A DNA stretch of 64,000 nucleotides from Azotobacter chroococcum. Its GTDB lineage: Bacteria; Pseudomonadota; Gammaproteobacteria; Pseudomonadales; Pseudomonadaceae. The stretch is from the NCBI RefSeq assembly GCF_004339665.1, contig NZ_SMMU01000006.1, positions 1 through 64,000 on the forward strand. Reading direction: 5' to 3'. Positions 20,577-31,929 of the stretch are shown here, in pieces (positions within the stretch are counted from its first letter, which is position 1; every line of letters begins with the position of its first letter). A program made the position numbers and the translations under genes. The notes below the pieces were generated by a model that saw only the letters and a program-made list of their open reading frames with translations, did not search any database and had not been told where the DNA came from.

Positions 20577-21947
20577 ATGACAATCCCCAGCAGTCCCGAC
20601 CTGTGCGTCCCTGCAAACCTTGCCGCCGACCGCCCCGACGAAACCCCGCGCATGACCGCTCGGGATACCGAGTACACGGCTGCCGAGCGCCGCCAGCGGA
20701 TCTTCGCCATCGTCGGCGCCTCCTCCGGCAACCTGGTGGAGTGGTTCGACTTCTACGTCTACGCCTTCTGCGCCATCTACTTCGCCCCGGCCTTCTTCCC
20801 CTCGGACGATCCCACCGTCCAACTGCTCAACACTGCCGGGGTGTTCGCCGCCGGCTTCCTGATGCGCCCGATCGGCGGCTGGCTGTTCGGCCGGATCGCC
20901 GACAAGCACGGCCGCAAGACCTCGATGCTGATCTCGGTGCTGATGATGTGCGCCGGTTCGCTGGTCATCGCCTTCCTGCCGACCTACGAGAGCATCGGCG
21001 TGGCCGCGCCGGTCCTGCTGCTGCTCTGCCGCCTGTTCCAGGGCCTGTCGGTCGGCGGCGAATACGGCACCACCGCGACCTACATGAGCGAGGTGGCGCT
21101 CAAGGGCAAGCGCGGCTTCTACTCCTCGTTCCAGTACGTCACCCTGATCGGCGGCCAGTTGCTGGCGGTGCTGGTGGTGGTGATTCTGCAGCAGTTGCTC
21201 AGCACCGATGAGCTGAAGGCCTGGGGCTGGCGCATACCGTTCGTGATCGGCGCCATCGCCGCGGTGATCGCCCTGTTGCTGCGCCGTTCCCTGGAGGAAA
21301 CCACCACTGCGGAAACCCGTGCCAGCAAGGAGGCGGGCAGCATGGCCGGCCTGTTCAAGCACCACAAGGCCGCCTTCATCACCGTGCTCGGCTACACCGC
21401 CGGCGGCTCGCTGATGTTCTACACCTTCACCACCTACATGCAGAAATACCTGGTCAACTCGGTGGGCATGGACGCCAAGACCGCCAGCGGCATCATGACC
21501 TTCGCGCTGTTCTGCTACATGCTGATGCAGCCGCTGTTCGGCTCCCTGTCCGACCGCATCGGCCGGCGCGCCTCGATGCTCTCGTTCGCCGCCCTGGGCA
21601 CCCTCTGCACCCTGCCGATCCTGATGACCCTCAAGACTGCTGGCAGCCCCGTGCTAGCCTGCCTGCTGATCATCCTGGGCATGGCTATCATCAGCTTCTA
21701 TACCTCGATCGGTGGCATCGTGAAGGCCGAGATGTTCCCGCCGGAGGTGCGCGCGCTGGGCGTCGGCCTGTCCTATGCCATCGCCAACGCCATGTTCGGC
21801 GGCACCGCCGAATACGTGGCGCTGGGCCTGAAGTCCATCGGCCATGAGGAAGTCTTCTACTGGTACGTGACGGGCATGCTGGCGATCGCCTTCTGCTTCA
21901 GCCTGCGCCTGCCGAAGCAGGCGGCCTACCTGCACCACGACCGCTGA
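20577..21947 (+). CDS. KgtP-like MFS dicarboxylate/alpha-ketoglutarate permease
   Basis: A 456-residue transporter of the metabolite:proton symporter branch of the major facilitator superfamily. Visible marks are [14 protein letters not shown] in helix 1, the loop-2 motif [30 protein letters not shown] in helix 5 and the second-half repeat [13 protein letters not shown]. About 12 helices are expected. The closest known type is the alpha-ketoglutarate permease KgtP. GGAG lies 7 bases before the ATG. It has its own sigma-54 promoter and upstream sites, and follows the two-component pair, so induction by its own substrate through that pair is likely. In P. aeruginosa MifSR controls an alpha-ketoglutarate MFS carrier in the same manner. 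Confidence 0.83.
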   Translation: MTIPSSPDLCVPANLAADRPDETPRMTARDTEYTAAERRQRIFAIVGASSGNLVEWFDFYVYAFCAIYFAPAFFPSDDPTVQLLNTAGVFAAGFLMRPIGGWLFGRIADKHGRKTSMLISVLMMCAGSLVIAFLPTYESIGVAAPVLLLLCRLFQGLSVGGEYGTTATYMSEVALKGKRGFYSSFQYVTLIGGQLLAVLVVVILQQLLSTDELKAWGWRIPFVIGAIAAVIALLLRRSLEETTTAETRASKEAGSMAGLFKHHKAAFITVLGYTAGGSLMFYTFTTYMQKYLVNSVGMDAKTASGIMTFALFCYMLMQPLFGSLSDRIGRRASMLSFAALGTLCTLPILMTLKTAGSPVLACLLIILGMAIISFYTSIGGIVKAEMFPPEVRALGVGLSYAIANAMFGGTAEYVALGLKSIGHEEVFYWYVTGMLAIAFCFSLRLPKQAAYLHHDR

Positions 21948-21960
21948 CCGTCGTCCTCCC

Positions 21961-21980
21961 GCCCGCCGGTCCCGGCGGGC
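21961..21980 (+). terminator. Probable terminator of the MFS gene
   Basis: GCCCGCCGG (21961-21969) and CCGGCGGGC (21972-21980) form a very GC-rich stem 13 bases after the stop codon, followed by GTTCCGATCCTTT. The T-tract is weak, so termination may be partial or Rho-assisted. Confidence 0.5.
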
Positions 21981-22018
21981 GTTCCGATCCTTTCCGCTCC
22001 CGTCTTCCGGGATGGTGC

Positions 22019-22069
22019 GTCGGCGGATTTTTGCCGACGGCTGTTCCTGCTCGGCAAAATCCGCTTACC
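22019..22069. promoter_or_regulatory. Activator sites (UAS) for the TAXI TRAP genes
   Basis: A perfect GTCGGC-N8-GCCGAC palindrome lies at 22019-22038. A second, degenerate site begins at 22050 (CTCGGC, with a poor right half). Their centres are about 118 and 88 bases before the predicted transcription start, the same geometry as at the MFS promoter. Confidence 0.65.
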
Positions 22070-22120
22070 ATCCTCCGGCCTTCCGGCGCAAACCCGCATT
22101 CCAGAGCTATCGGGTGCTGG

Positions 22121-22135
22121 TGGCACTATGGTTGC
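22121..22135 (+). promoter_or_regulatory. Sigma-54 (-24/-12) promoter of the TAXI TRAP operon
   Basis: TGGCAC-TATGG-TTGC matches the sigma-54 consensus in every key position. It is preceded by GCATTCCAGAGC, also found before the MFS promoter. The rest of the 348-base gap 21948-22295 holds the terminator, the activator sites and a leader of about 150 bases; no gene is seen in it. Confidence 0.8.
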
Positions 22136-22295
22136 GGTATGCTGGTGAGGTTATGCCGGCCGAGTCCAAGAACAGCGTCAAGGCGAGTTCCCATCCTCCT
22201 CATGCCCGTTGTTCCCGTCAGCCGTATAGCTCCTGCCTCTCGCCGTCTGCAGGCGGCGAACGCAGTATCCATGGAAGAAATCTGGAGAATAAAAA

Positions 22296-23252
22296 ATGAA
22301 ACTGAGCAAGCATTTTAGCCTGTTCGCCGCTGCCGCGGCCTTCACTGCCAGCACCGCGGTCCTGGCCGCGCCCACCTTCATCAACATCCTCACCGGGGGC
22401 ACCAGCGGGGTCTACTACCCGGTCGGCGTCGCCCTGTCGCAGCTGTACGGCAAGAACATCGAGGGCGCCAAGACCTCGGTGCAGGCGACCAAGGCCTCGG
22501 TGGAGAACCTCAACCTGCTGCAGGCCGGTCGCGGCGAGCTGGCCTTCGCTCTCGGCGACTCGGTGGCCGACGCCTGGAACGGGGTGGAGGATGCCGGCTT
22601 CAAGGCACCGTTGAAGAGCCTGCGGGCCATCGCCGGCACCTACCACAACTACATCCAGGTGGTCGCCAGCGCCGATTCCGGCATCAAGACCCTGGCCGAC
22701 CTCAAGGGCAAGCGCATCTCGGTCGGCGCGCCGAAGTCCGGCACCGAGCTGAACGCCCGGGCCATCTTCAAGGCCGCCGGGATGACCTACGAGGACCTGG
22801 GCAAGGTGGAGTTCCTGCCCTATGCCGAATCGGTGGAGCTGATCAAGAACCGCCAGCTCGACGCCACCTTGCAGTCCTCGGGCCTGGGCATGGCGGCGAT
22901 CCGCGACCTGGCGACCACCATGCCGGTGACCTTCGTCGCCATTCCTGCCGAGGTGGTGGCGAAGATCGGCAGCCCGGCCTACCAGGCCGGCGTGATTCCG
23001 GCCGGCACCTACGAGGGGCAGACCGCCGACGTACCCACCGTGGCCATCACCAACATCCTAGTCAGCCACGCCAAGGTGTCCGACGAGGTCGCCTACCAGA
23101 TGACCAAACTGATGTTCGACAACCTGCCGGCCCTGGGCAACGCCCACTCCGCGGCCAAGGACATCAAGCTGGAAAACGCCACCAGCAACCTGCCGATCCC
23201 GCTGCACCCCGGTGCCGAGCGCTTCTACAGGGAAGCCGGCGTGCTGAAGTAA
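22296..23252 (+). CDS. TAXI-family TRAP transporter substrate-binding protein
   Basis: A 318-residue periplasmic binding protein of the TAXI class. A signal peptide of about 25 residues ends at VLAAP. The mature start FINILTGGTSGVYYPVGVAL is the family hallmark, and SVGAPKSGTELNARAIFKAAG near residue 145 lines the cleft. GGAG lies 10 bases before the ATG. The fused permease and DUF1850 genes follow, giving a complete TAXI system. TAXI proteins bind organic acids such as glutamate and alpha-ketoglutarate. Shared control with a KgtP-like carrier favours a C5 dicarboxylate here, which is an inference. Confidence 0.88.
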   Translation: MKLSKHFSLFAAAAAFTASTAVLAAPTFINILTGGTSGVYYPVGVALSQLYGKNIEGAKTSVQATKASVENLNLLQAGRGELAFALGDSVADAWNGVEDAGFKAPLKSLRAIAGTYHNYIQVVASADSGIKTLADLKGKRISVGAPKSGTELNARAIFKAAGMTYEDLGKVEFLPYAESVELIKNRQLDATLQSSGLGMAAIRDLATTMPVTFVAIPAEVVAKIGSPAYQAGVIPAGTYEGQTADVPTVAITNILVSHAKVSDEVAYQMTKLMFDNLPALGNAHSAAKDIKLENATSNLPIPLHPGAERFYREAGVLK

Positions 23253-23373
23253 GCCGTCCGGTTTGCGGCGGCGGCGCTCCGGCGCGGCCCGCCGCACCTG
23301 CCGGTGGGGCCTGTGCGTGCAGGTTCTGCCGGTGGCTCTCGTCCTCTTCCCGATTTTCGTCCCGAGGTGTCCC

Positions 23374-25394
<2,021 letters not shown>

Positions 25395-25398
<4 letters not shown>

Positions 25399-25778
25399 TC
25401 GGCCTGTGCCTGGGGCTGGCCGGCGCGGTATGGGCACAGCTGCCCGTGCCGGCCTTCACCCTGGCCTGGAGCCACACGATCGAGAAGATCCGCTGGGAGG
25501 AGGACTACCGCGTTACCGCAGAGGGTTTGTTGCTCGGCGAGGCGCGGGTCAGGGGCAGCGGCGCCGGCATGGAGATCCCGGACGGCGCCGTGCTGCACGA
25601 CGGCAGCTGGCACTACCGGCGCCAGCTGCCGCCGCTGCAGCCCCTGCGCCTGGGGCGCACGCCCGAGGCGGGGGACTACCAATTGTGCCTCGATGGCGCC
25701 TGCCATGCCCTGGCCGAATGGCTCGGCCCGCCGCGGGCGGAGCGACCGGCGGTCGAGCTGTGGAGCTGCGTGCAGTGA
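25395..25778 (+). CDS. DUF1850 domain-containing protein
   Basis: A 127-residue protein of the DUF1850 family, which regularly accompanies TAXI TRAP permeases and has no settled role. The hallmark WSHTIEKIRWEEDYRV is near residue 25, followed by GAGMEIPDGAVLHDGSWHYRR and a Cys-containing YQLCLDGACHALAEWLG at the end. The N-terminus is hydrophobic (GLCLGLAGAVWAQ) and may be a signal peptide. The GTG start overlaps the permease stop by 4 bases, so translation is coupled. Confidence 0.8.
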
Positions 25779-25800
25779 CCTGACCGTCGTCGGGGCAGGC

Positions 25801-25830
25801 GGTGGAAAATCGCTGCGCGAGTTTTCCACC
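25801..25830. repeat. Intergenic hairpin repeat, copy 1 of 3
   Basis: GGTGGAAAA (25801-25809) and TTTTCCACC (25822-25830) form a perfect 9-bp stem. Near-identical stems occur at 28306-28337 and 54056-54083. Here it lies between convergent genes (DUF1850 and the haemoglobin gene) and could also act as a terminator. Confidence 0.75.
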
Positions 25831-25922
25831 CTACGGCTACGGCAAGCCTTCAGGTGTCGGCTTCCGCAGGGTGGGTAATGGCGCAGCCTTACCCACCGAT
25901 GGAGACTGTGAAGGTTTCGCCC

Positions 25923-26318
25923 TCAATCCGAGGTTGCGCGGTTGCGCAGGTGGTCGGCGAAGGCGTAGATCGGCGCCTTGATCAGCCCCTTGGCCGTCTC
26001 GCTGGCGCCGATGTCGTCCAGTGCCTTGTTCAGGCAGAGCATCCACTGGTCGCGCTCCTTCGGGCCGATGGCGAAGGGCTGGTGCGCCGGGCCCATGGCC
26101 ACGGTGCCGTATTTCTCCAGGTACAGCTTCGGACCGCCGAGCCAGCCGGAGAGGTACTCGAAGAGCTTCTCGCGCACCGGACCGGTGTCCGCGCCGTGCA
26201 TGCGGCGGATGGTCTCCGCCTCGGGCAGGCGCTCCATGTTGTCGTAGAAGGCGTTGCACAGCCGGCGCACACCTTCCGCGCCGCCGAGCAGTTGATAGGG
26301 GGTGAGGACGTTGATCAT
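25923..26318 (-). CDS. Group II truncated haemoglobin
   Basis: A 131-residue truncated globin of group II. The proximal haem ligand is His79 (GPAHQPF), Tyr25 is at B10 and Trp92 at G8, the two residues that mark group II. The segment FEYLSGWLGGPKLYLEKYG is typical. These proteins bind O2, NO or other small ligands in the cytoplasm. The start at 26318 has GGAG 8 bases upstream; the very long open frame extending left of it on this strand is a GC-rich artefact. It lies 83 bases downstream of the AAA ATPase gene in the same direction, so co-transcription is likely. Confidence 0.88.
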   Translation of the reverse strand: MINVLTPYQLLGGAEGVRRLCNAFYDNMERLPEAETIRRMHGADTGPVREKLFEYLSGWLGGPKLYLEKYGTVAMGPAHQPFAIGPKERDQWMLCLNKALDDIGASETAKGLIKAPIYAFADHLRNRATSD

Positions 26319-26401
26319 GCAGAACGCTCCGTGGATTTTCCGATTGCCGCCCTGCTGCCGGCCGGCAGCAGGGTGGCCTTGACCTGAATTACGGACTCCG
26401 T

Positions 26402-28105
26402 TCAGGCGTGCCTGCCCATGTCCATGCCGCGGAAGATGCTGCAGCGCTCGAACACCGCCAGGCCCGGTTCCACCGACTTGTGGTGGCAGTACTTGGCCAC
26501 CAGCTTGGCCAGGCCCTTGATGTCGCGGCCGCTGGCGTCCGGGAAGAGGGCAGCTAGGCGCTCGCAGAGTTCGGGGGCGACGCTCAGGCCGAACTGCTCG
26601 GTCATCACCTGCCAGATCCGCCGGCGATCCTCCAGGCCGGGCGGGTGGTACTTGATCAGCGCGATGCAGCGCGACACCACCGCCTCGTCGATGTCGTCGA
26701 CCCGGTTGGTGGTGAGGAACAGCAGGCCGTTGAAGTACTCCAGCACGCGCAGGAACACGCCGACCACCGCGTTGGCGGTGATGTTGTCGTCGCGCCGCTT
26801 GATGTATACGTCGGCCTCGTCGATCAGCATCACCGCGCCCCAGCGCTGGGCGCGGGTCAGGGTGGCCTTGAGGGTCTTTTCCATCTCCGCGACGTTCAGG
26901 CCGAGCTGGCCGGAGTGCACGCGGTACAGCGGGCGCTTGATGATCTCCGAGTAGACCTCGGCGGTCAGCGTCTTGCCCACCCCGGGCGGGCCGGCGCAGA
27001 GCACCGTGGTGCCGCCGGACTTGCCCTCGACGATGTCGTCCATCAGCACGTCCATCTCGGCGGTGAGGATGTCGATCAGGTCGGTCTGCTCCGGCGGCAG
27101 GATCAGCTTGTCCTTGAGTTCCGGCTGGTAGACGTAGGGCTGCATGTCGTCGACGTGCACCCACAGGTGGTGGTGCAGGTCGAGGTGGAACATCAGGATG
27201 TAGCCATGCACCGGCAGCTCGGCGAACACTCCCTCGGGGATGTCGCTGCGCACCGCTTCGGTGGCCTTCTCCACGCGCTCGTCGTACTTCACGCTGCGTC
27301 CGGCCTTGCGCAGGTACTTGCCGAGCACGTCGCCGCTGGCGTCGAGCACCAGTGCGCGGTCCTTGAGGATCTCCTCGTCGTTGACCAGCCGCGCGCTGCC
27401 GCCGGAGGAGGAGAGCACCACCCGTTCCTTGCGGGTCCAGTCGGTGTTGCGGTGGGTGGCGGTCGGGTCCTCGGCGAAGATCCCGGTGCCGCTCGCTGCG
27501 AACTGCCGGCCGTAGTCGGCGCGGTGCTCGAAGAAGCGCGCCGTGGAGTGGTCGTAGGCGGCGATCAGCTCCGGGGTTTCGCGGAGGAAGCCCTTGGCGA
27601 TGAGGATTTCCGCGATGGTCCGGCCGAGGATGTCGCGCTCGAGGATGGTCAGGGTCTGCGAGGTGACCCGCGCCATGGAGTTGGCCTTCAGCTCGATCAG
27701 GATGCGCCCGCTTTCCTCCTCGCCCGGCGGGGTGAAGTCGATGCGCGACACCAGGTAGGCGAGCGGCTTGCCGGCCATGTTGATCTTGAACAGCCAGCCG
27801 CGGAGCGCGCCGCGGATCAGGAACTCGGCGACCGCCGGGACCATTCGCTCTAGGTCGCGCTCGCCGTAGCGCTCGCCGCCGTCGCTGACCGCCCGGCGCA
27901 GGGTGGCGATCTGCGCCGCGCGCAGCTCCATGCTCGGCCCTGCGGCGAGGTACAGCCGGTGCAGGTGGTCGAGCTGCGCCAGCGTCAGCTGCTCGAAGAC
28001 CACTTCGGCCCGGTTGCCGAATTTCAGTTGATGGGTCAGCGCCGACAGCTCGGGGAATGTGCTGACCAACGCCTCGACGTAGGGTCGATCGATGAGAAGT
28101 TTCAT
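26402..28105 (-). CDS. AAA ATPase of unknown role
   Basis: A 567-residue AAA protein. The C-terminal half is the ATPase: Walker A GPPGVGKT near residue 370, Walker B VMLIDEADVY near residue 422, a sensor-1 TTNRVDD and arginine-finger-like SRCIALIKY after it. The first ~340 residues are not recognised; they include an Arg-rich helical part and an acidic/hydrophobic segment with FHLDLHHHLWVHVDDM. The start at 28105 (MKLLIDRPY) has AAGG about 11 bases upstream; an upstream ATG at 28159 lacks any. No peptidase domain or membrane helix is seen, so a remodelling or chaperone role is the broadest safe reading. It precedes the haemoglobin gene. Confidence 0.75.
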   Translation of the reverse strand: MKLLIDRPYVEALVSTFPELSALTHQLKFGNRAEVVFEQLTLAQLDHLHRLYLAAGPSMELRAAQIATLRRAVSDGGERYGERDLERMVPAVAEFLIRGALRGWLFKINMAGKPLAYLVSRIDFTPPGEEESGRILIELKANSMARVTSQTLTILERDILGRTIAEILIAKGFLRETPELIAAYDHSTARFFEHRADYGRQFAASGTGIFAEDPTATHRNTDWTRKERVVLSSSGGSARLVNDEEILKDRALVLDASGDVLGKYLRKAGRSVKYDERVEKATEAVRSDIPEGVFAELPVHGYILMFHLDLHHHLWVHVDDMQPYVYQPELKDKLILPPEQTDLIDILTAEMDVLMDDIVEGKSGGTTVLCAGPPGVGKTLTAEVYSEIIKRPLYRVHSGQLGLNVAEMEKTLKATLTRAQRWGAVMLIDEADVYIKRRDDNITANAVVGVFLRVLEYFNGLLFLTTNRVDDIDEAVVSRCIALIKYHPPGLEDRRRIWQVMTEQFGLSVAPELCERLAALFPDASGRDIKGLAKLVAKYCHHKSVEPGLAVFERCSIFRGMDMGRHA

Positions 28106-28305
28106 GCCGGTCCAGCCTTGGTAACCACGGAGAAAGCCTTCCAGCAAGCTCCATGCCACTGAATAAGTCGTTGATTCTACAAGGGCGTTTCCGGTTTTCT
28201 GTACGCTTCTCTACATAGCGGACGAGGTCTGTTGTGGCGGAGGGGACAAACCGCGGGGCGGGATTCCGTGCCTCCGGTTGGGGAACGCGTCTGCGCGGAG
28301 AGGGG

Positions 28306-28337
28306 CGGGTGGAAAACGCCGAACGGTTTTCCACCCG
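28306..28337. repeat. Intergenic hairpin repeat, copy 2 of 3
   Basis: CGGGTGGAAAAC (28306-28317) and GTTTTCCACCCG (28326-28337) form a perfect 12-bp stem with an 8-base loop, the best preserved copy. It lies between the sbp stop and the AAA gene start. Confidence 0.75.
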
Positions 28338-28360
28338 GGGGACGGCGAGGGGGCAGGGGT

Positions 28361-29359
28361 TCAGCGGCCGCCGTAGACCTGGTCGAACACGCCGCCGTCG
28401 TTGAAGTGGGTCTTCTGGATGGTCGGCCAGTCGCCGAAGGTCTTCACCACGTTGAGCAGCTCGACCCTGGGGAAGCGGTCGGCGAACTCGGCGAGAATCG
28501 TCGGGTTGCGCGGACGCAGGTAGTTGTTGGCGGCGATGCGCTGGCCCTCGTCGGACCACAGGTACTTCAGGTAGGCCTCGGCCTCCTTGCGGGTCCCCTT
28601 CCTGTCGACCACCTTGTCGACCACCGTCACCGGCGGCTCGGCTTCGGCGGAAACGCTGGGATAGACCACCTCGAAGCCGCCGCGACCGAATTCGCGGGCG
28701 ATCATTTCCGCCTCGTTCTCGAAGGTCACCAGCACGTCGCCGATCTGGTTCTGCATGAAGGTGGTGGTGGCGGCGCGGCCGCCGGTGTCGAGCACCGGGG
28801 CCTGCTTGAACAGCTTGCCGACGAAGTCGCGGGCGGCCTGTTCGTCGCCGCCGTTCTTCAGCACGTAGCTCCAGGCCGAGAGGTAGGTGTAGCGGCCGTT
28901 GCCCGAGGTCTTGGGATTGGGCACCACCACCTGCACGCCGTCCTTGAGCAGGTCGGGCCAGTCCTTGAGCTGTTTCGGGTTGCCCTTGCGAACGATGAAC
29001 ACGGTCGCCGAGGTGAAGGGCGCGCTGTTGTCCGGCAGGCGCTCGGCCCAGTTCTCCGGAATCAGCTTGCCGTGTTCGTGCAGAGCGTTGATGTCGGTGG
29101 CCATGTTCATGGTGATGACGTCGGCCGGCAGGCCGTCGATCACCGCGCGCGCCTGCTTGCTGGAGCCGCCGTGGGACATCTGGATCTGCAGCGGCGGGTT
29201 GCCTTCGGCCTGCCAGTGCTTCTGGAAGGCCGGGTTGTATTCCTTGTAGAAGTCGCGCATCACGTCGTAGGAGACGTTGAGCAGGGGGGCCGCCTGGCTG
29301 GCGACGGAGGCCAGGGCCACGCCGGCCGCCAGCAGGGAAGAGGTCAGCAGTCGCTTCAT
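28361..29359 (-). CDS. sbp: Sulfate-binding periplasmic protein
   Basis: A 332-residue ABC-transporter binding protein of the Sbp/CysP family. The signal peptide ends near ASQAAPLL. Typical segments are NVSYDVMRDFYKEYNPAF, MSHGGSSKQARAVIDG (anion-binding loop), NPKTSGNGRYTYLSAW and YLRPRNP near the end. It binds sulfate or thiosulfate for import. The membrane and ATPase genes of the sulfate transporter are not in the window, so it stands alone, divergent from the alkanesulfonate operon. Joint induction under sulfate limitation, probably through CysB, is expected from what is known of Pseudomonas. Confidence 0.9.
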   Translation of the reverse strand: MKRLLTSSLLAAGVALASVASQAAPLLNVSYDVMRDFYKEYNPAFQKHWQAEGNPPLQIQMSHGGSSKQARAVIDGLPADVITMNMATDINALHEHGKLIPENWAERLPDNSAPFTSATVFIVRKGNPKQLKDWPDLLKDGVQVVVPNPKTSGNGRYTYLSAWSYVLKNGGDEQAARDFVGKLFKQAPVLDTGGRAATTTFMQNQIGDVLVTFENEAEMIAREFGRGGFEVVYPSVSAEAEPPVTVVDKVVDRKGTRKEAEAYLKYLWSDEGQRIAANNYLRPRNPTILAEFADRFPRVELLNVVKTFGDWPTIQKTHFNDGGVFDQVYGGR

Positions 29360-29574
29360 GGAGACGATCCAAGGTTGTCGGACGTAGAGAGTGCAGAACT
29401 ATAGAAGACTCTTTCTTATTCCATAAAAGAATATTTAGTTACTTGAATATTCCGCAACAGGAACCTTCTTTTTATTATTTTTGGTTATTAATAAATTAAT
29501 ATTTATTCTTTTTGTTTTATTTTCGTCCTGCTCATAGTGGCCTCCCGTTCAGGACTAGACTGCAGGAGCAGACC
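29360..29574. promoter_or_regulatory. AT-rich divergent control region sbp / lsfA-ssu
   Basis: This 215-base gap is strikingly AT-rich, notably 29400-29530, in a GC-rich chromosome. It should hold divergent promoters for sbp and lsfA and binding sites for sulfur regulators such as CysB. I see no site clear enough to place precisely. Confidence 0.55.
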
Positions 29575-30213
29575 ATGAGCATCCGTCTCGGCGACATCGC
29601 CCCCGACTTCGAACAGGATTCCAGCACCGGCCGCATCCGTTTCCACGAGTGGCTGGGCGACAGCTGGGGAGTCCTGTTTTCCCACCCGGCCGACTTCACC
29701 CCGGTGTGCACCACCGAACTGGGCTTCACCGCCAGGCTCAAGGACGAGTTCGCCAGGCGCAACGTCAAGGCCATCGCGCTCTCGGTGGACCCGGTGGACT
29801 CCCACCTGAAGTGGATCGGCGACATCGAGGAAACCCAGGACGTCCAGGTCAACTTCCCGATCCTCGCCGATGCCGATCGCAAGGTCTCCGGGCTCTACGA
29901 CCTGATCCATCCGAACGCCAGCGACACCCTGACCGTGCGTTCGCTGTTCATCGTCGACCCGAACAGGAAGGTGCGGCTGATCATCACCTATCCGGCGAGC
30001 ACCGGGCGCAACTTCCATGAGATCCTGCGGGTGATCGACTCGCTGCAGCTGACCGACCACTACAAGGTCGCCACCCCGGCCAACTGGCAGGACGGCGAGG
30101 AAGTGGTGATCGTGCCCTCGCTGCAGGACCCTGACGAGCTCAAGCAGCGCTTCCCGAAAGGTTTCCGTGCGGTGAAACCCTATCTGCGCCTGACCCCGCA
30201 ACCGAACCGCTAA
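29575..30213 (+). CDS. lsfA: LsfA-type 1-Cys peroxiredoxin
   Basis: A 212-residue peroxiredoxin of the Prx6 class. The peroxidatic Cys45 lies in [12 protein letters not shown]; the second resolving Cys of 2-Cys enzymes is absent. The long C-terminal arm ([18 protein letters not shown] and [11 protein letters not shown]) is typical of Prx6. The start at 29575 has AGGAG 7 bases upstream. In Pseudomonas lsfA is a sulfate-starvation gene; here it heads the ssu operon, with ssuE 10 bases later. It reduces peroxides in the cytoplasm, plausibly those arising from flavin chemistry of the SsuE/SsuD pair. Confidence 0.92.
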   Translation: MSIRLGDIAPDFEQDSSTGRIRFHEWLGDSWGVLFSHPADFTPVCTTELGFTARLKDEFARRNVKAIALSVDPVDSHLKWIGDIEETQDVQVNFPILADADRKVSGLYDLIHPNASDTLTVRSLFIVDPNRKVRLIITYPASTGRNFHEILRVIDSLQLTDHYKVATPANWQDGEEVVIVPSLQDPDELKQRFPKGFRAVKPYLRLTPQPNR

Positions 30214-30223
30214 GGAGACGAGC

Positions 30224-30817
30224 ATGCACGTTGTCCTGTTGTCCGGCAGTCCCTCGCAACGCTCGCGTGGCGAGCTGCTGCTGGACTACGCCCGCGACTA
30301 CCTGGAGCGCCGGGGGATCGCGGTGTCGCTGATCCGGGTGCGCGACTTCGCCGCCGAGGAACTGCTCCACGCCCGCTTCGACAGCGCCGCGGTGCGCGAC
30401 CTGCAGGCCGCGGTCGGCCTGGCCGACGGCCTGATCGTTGCGACCCCGGTGTACAAGGCATCCTTCTCCGGCGCGTTGAAGGTGCTGCTCGATCTGCTGC
30501 CCGAACGGGTGCTGAGCGACAAGGTGGTGCTGCCGGTGGTCAGCGGCGGCAGTCCGGCCCATCTGCTGGCGGTGGATTACGCCCTCAAGCCGGTGCTCTC
30601 GGCGCTCAAGGCCCAGGAGGTGCTGACCGGGGTGTTCGCCGTGGATGCGCAGATCGCCTATCCCGAGGGCGAGCAGCCGGCGCGCTTCGCCGACGAGCTG
30701 GTCGAGCGGCTCGACGAGTCCCTCGACGATCTGCTCGCCGCGCTGATCCGCCGCAGCGGGTCCCTGGAAGTTCGCCTGCCCCACGACCGGTCGGAACACG
30801 TCCGCCGGAGTCTCTGA
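30224..30817 (+). CDS. ssuE: NAD(P)H-dependent FMN reductase
   Basis: A 197-residue flavodoxin-fold reductase that gives reduced FMN to the monooxygenase SsuD. The flavin phosphate loop [16 protein letters not shown] is at the N-terminus and [21 protein letters not shown] near residue 70 is the classical isoalloxazine-side motif. AAGGAG lies 6-7 bases before the ATG. It follows lsfA by 10 bases. A 97-base gap with two small hairpins (around 30827-30842 and 30859-30872) separates it from ssuA and may tune expression between the parts of the operon. Confidence 0.93.
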   Translation: MHVVLLSGSPSQRSRGELLLDYARDYLERRGIAVSLIRVRDFAAEELLHARFDSAAVRDLQAAVGLADGLIVATPVYKASFSGALKVLLDLLPERVLSDKVVLPVVSGGSPAHLLAVDYALKPVLSALKAQEVLTGVFAVDAQIAYPEGEQPARFADELVERLDESLDDLLAALIRRSGSLEVRLPHDRSEHVRRSL

Positions 30818-30914
30818 TTTCCTCAGCCGCTGTCAGCAGCGGAACCCCCGCCTTACTGGCCCGTCAACGGGCGAGCAGGTCGCACACCCAGTCAATGCGA
30901 AGGAGCGGTCGCCC

Positions 30915-31877
30915 ATGCGCGCCATCACTTTGCGTCGAAGTCTGGCTGCCCTGTTCGCGGCAGCCGTTTCCTTCGGCGCCATCACCCAGGCACAGGCCGA
31001 GACCCTGCGGATCGGCTATCAGAAGTACGGAACCCTGGTGCTGCTCAAGGCCAAGGGCACGCTCGAGAAGCGCCTGGCGGCCCAGGGCATCGAGGTGCAG
31101 TGGACCGAGTTCCCCGGCGGCCCGCAGCTGCTGGAGGGCCTGAACGTCGGCTCCGTCGATTTCGGCGTGACCGGCGAAACCCCGCCGGTGTTCGCCCAGG
31201 CCGCCGGCGCCGACCTGCGCTATGTCGCCTTCGAGCCGCCGGCTCCGCTGGGCGAGGCGATCCTGGTACCCCAGGATTCGCCGATCAGGAGCGTCGCCGA
31301 ACTCAAGGGCAAGAAGGTCGCCCTGAACAAGGGCTCCAACGTCCACTACCTGCTGGTCCGCGCCCTGGAAGAGGCGGGCCTGGGCATCCGGGACATCACC
31401 CCGGTGTACCTGCCGCCGGCCGACGGCCGCGCCGCCTTCGAGGGTGGCCGGGTGGACGCCTGGGTGATCTGGGACCCCTTCCAGTCCGCCGCCGAGAAGC
31501 AGCTGGCGGCGCGCACCCTGCGCAACGGCCAGGGCATCGTCGACAACCATCAGTTCTATCTGGCCAGCGGAGCCTACGTCGGCAAGCACCCGCAGGTGAT
31601 CGAGGCGCTGATCGAGGAAGTGCGCAGCGTCGGCGAGGATTCCAGGGCCGATCCGCAGAAGGTCACCGCGCAGGTCGCGCCGCTGATCGGCCTGTCCCCG
31701 GAAATCACCCACCAGGCGGTGGTGCGCCAGGGCTACGGCGCGCAGCCGCTCACCCCGGCGGTGGTCGCGGCACAGCAGAAGATCGCCGACACCTTCGCCG
31801 AGCTGAAGCTGATTCCCAAGCGCCTGAGCATCGAGGACGTGGTCTGGACGCCGCCGGCCAAGCTGGCCCGGCAGTAG
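30915..31877 (+). CDS. ssuA: Aliphatic sulfonate ABC transporter binding protein
   Basis: A 320-residue periplasmic binding protein. The signal peptide ends at AQA before ETLRIGYQ. Typical SsuA segments are [35 protein letters not shown], and [22 protein letters not shown]. It captures alkanesulfonates for SsuBC. AAGGAG lies 10 bases before the ATG. ssuD follows after 52 bases. Confidence 0.93.
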   Translation: MRAITLRRSLAALFAAAVSFGAITQAQAETLRIGYQKYGTLVLLKAKGTLEKRLAAQGIEVQWTEFPGGPQLLEGLNVGSVDFGVTGETPPVFAQAAGADLRYVAFEPPAPLGEAILVPQDSPIRSVAELKGKKVALNKGSNVHYLLVRALEEAGLGIRDITPVYLPPADGRAAFEGGRVDAWVIWDPFQSAAEKQLAARTLRNGQGIVDNHQFYLASGAYVGKHPQVIEALIEEVRSVGEDSRADPQKVTAQVAPLIGLSPEITHQAVVRQGYGAQPLTPAVVAAQQKIADTFAELKLIPKRLSIEDVVWTPPAKLARQ

Positions 31878-31929
31878 TTCACCGGCGTTCGCCCGCACTC
31901 CCAAGCCCCCATCGAAAGGAGATCACTCC

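Noticed and set aside
25923-29372. A 1149-codon open frame on the minus strand
   Set aside because: Only its last 131 codons make a protein (the haemoglobin). The rest crosses the AAA and sbp genes in another frame.
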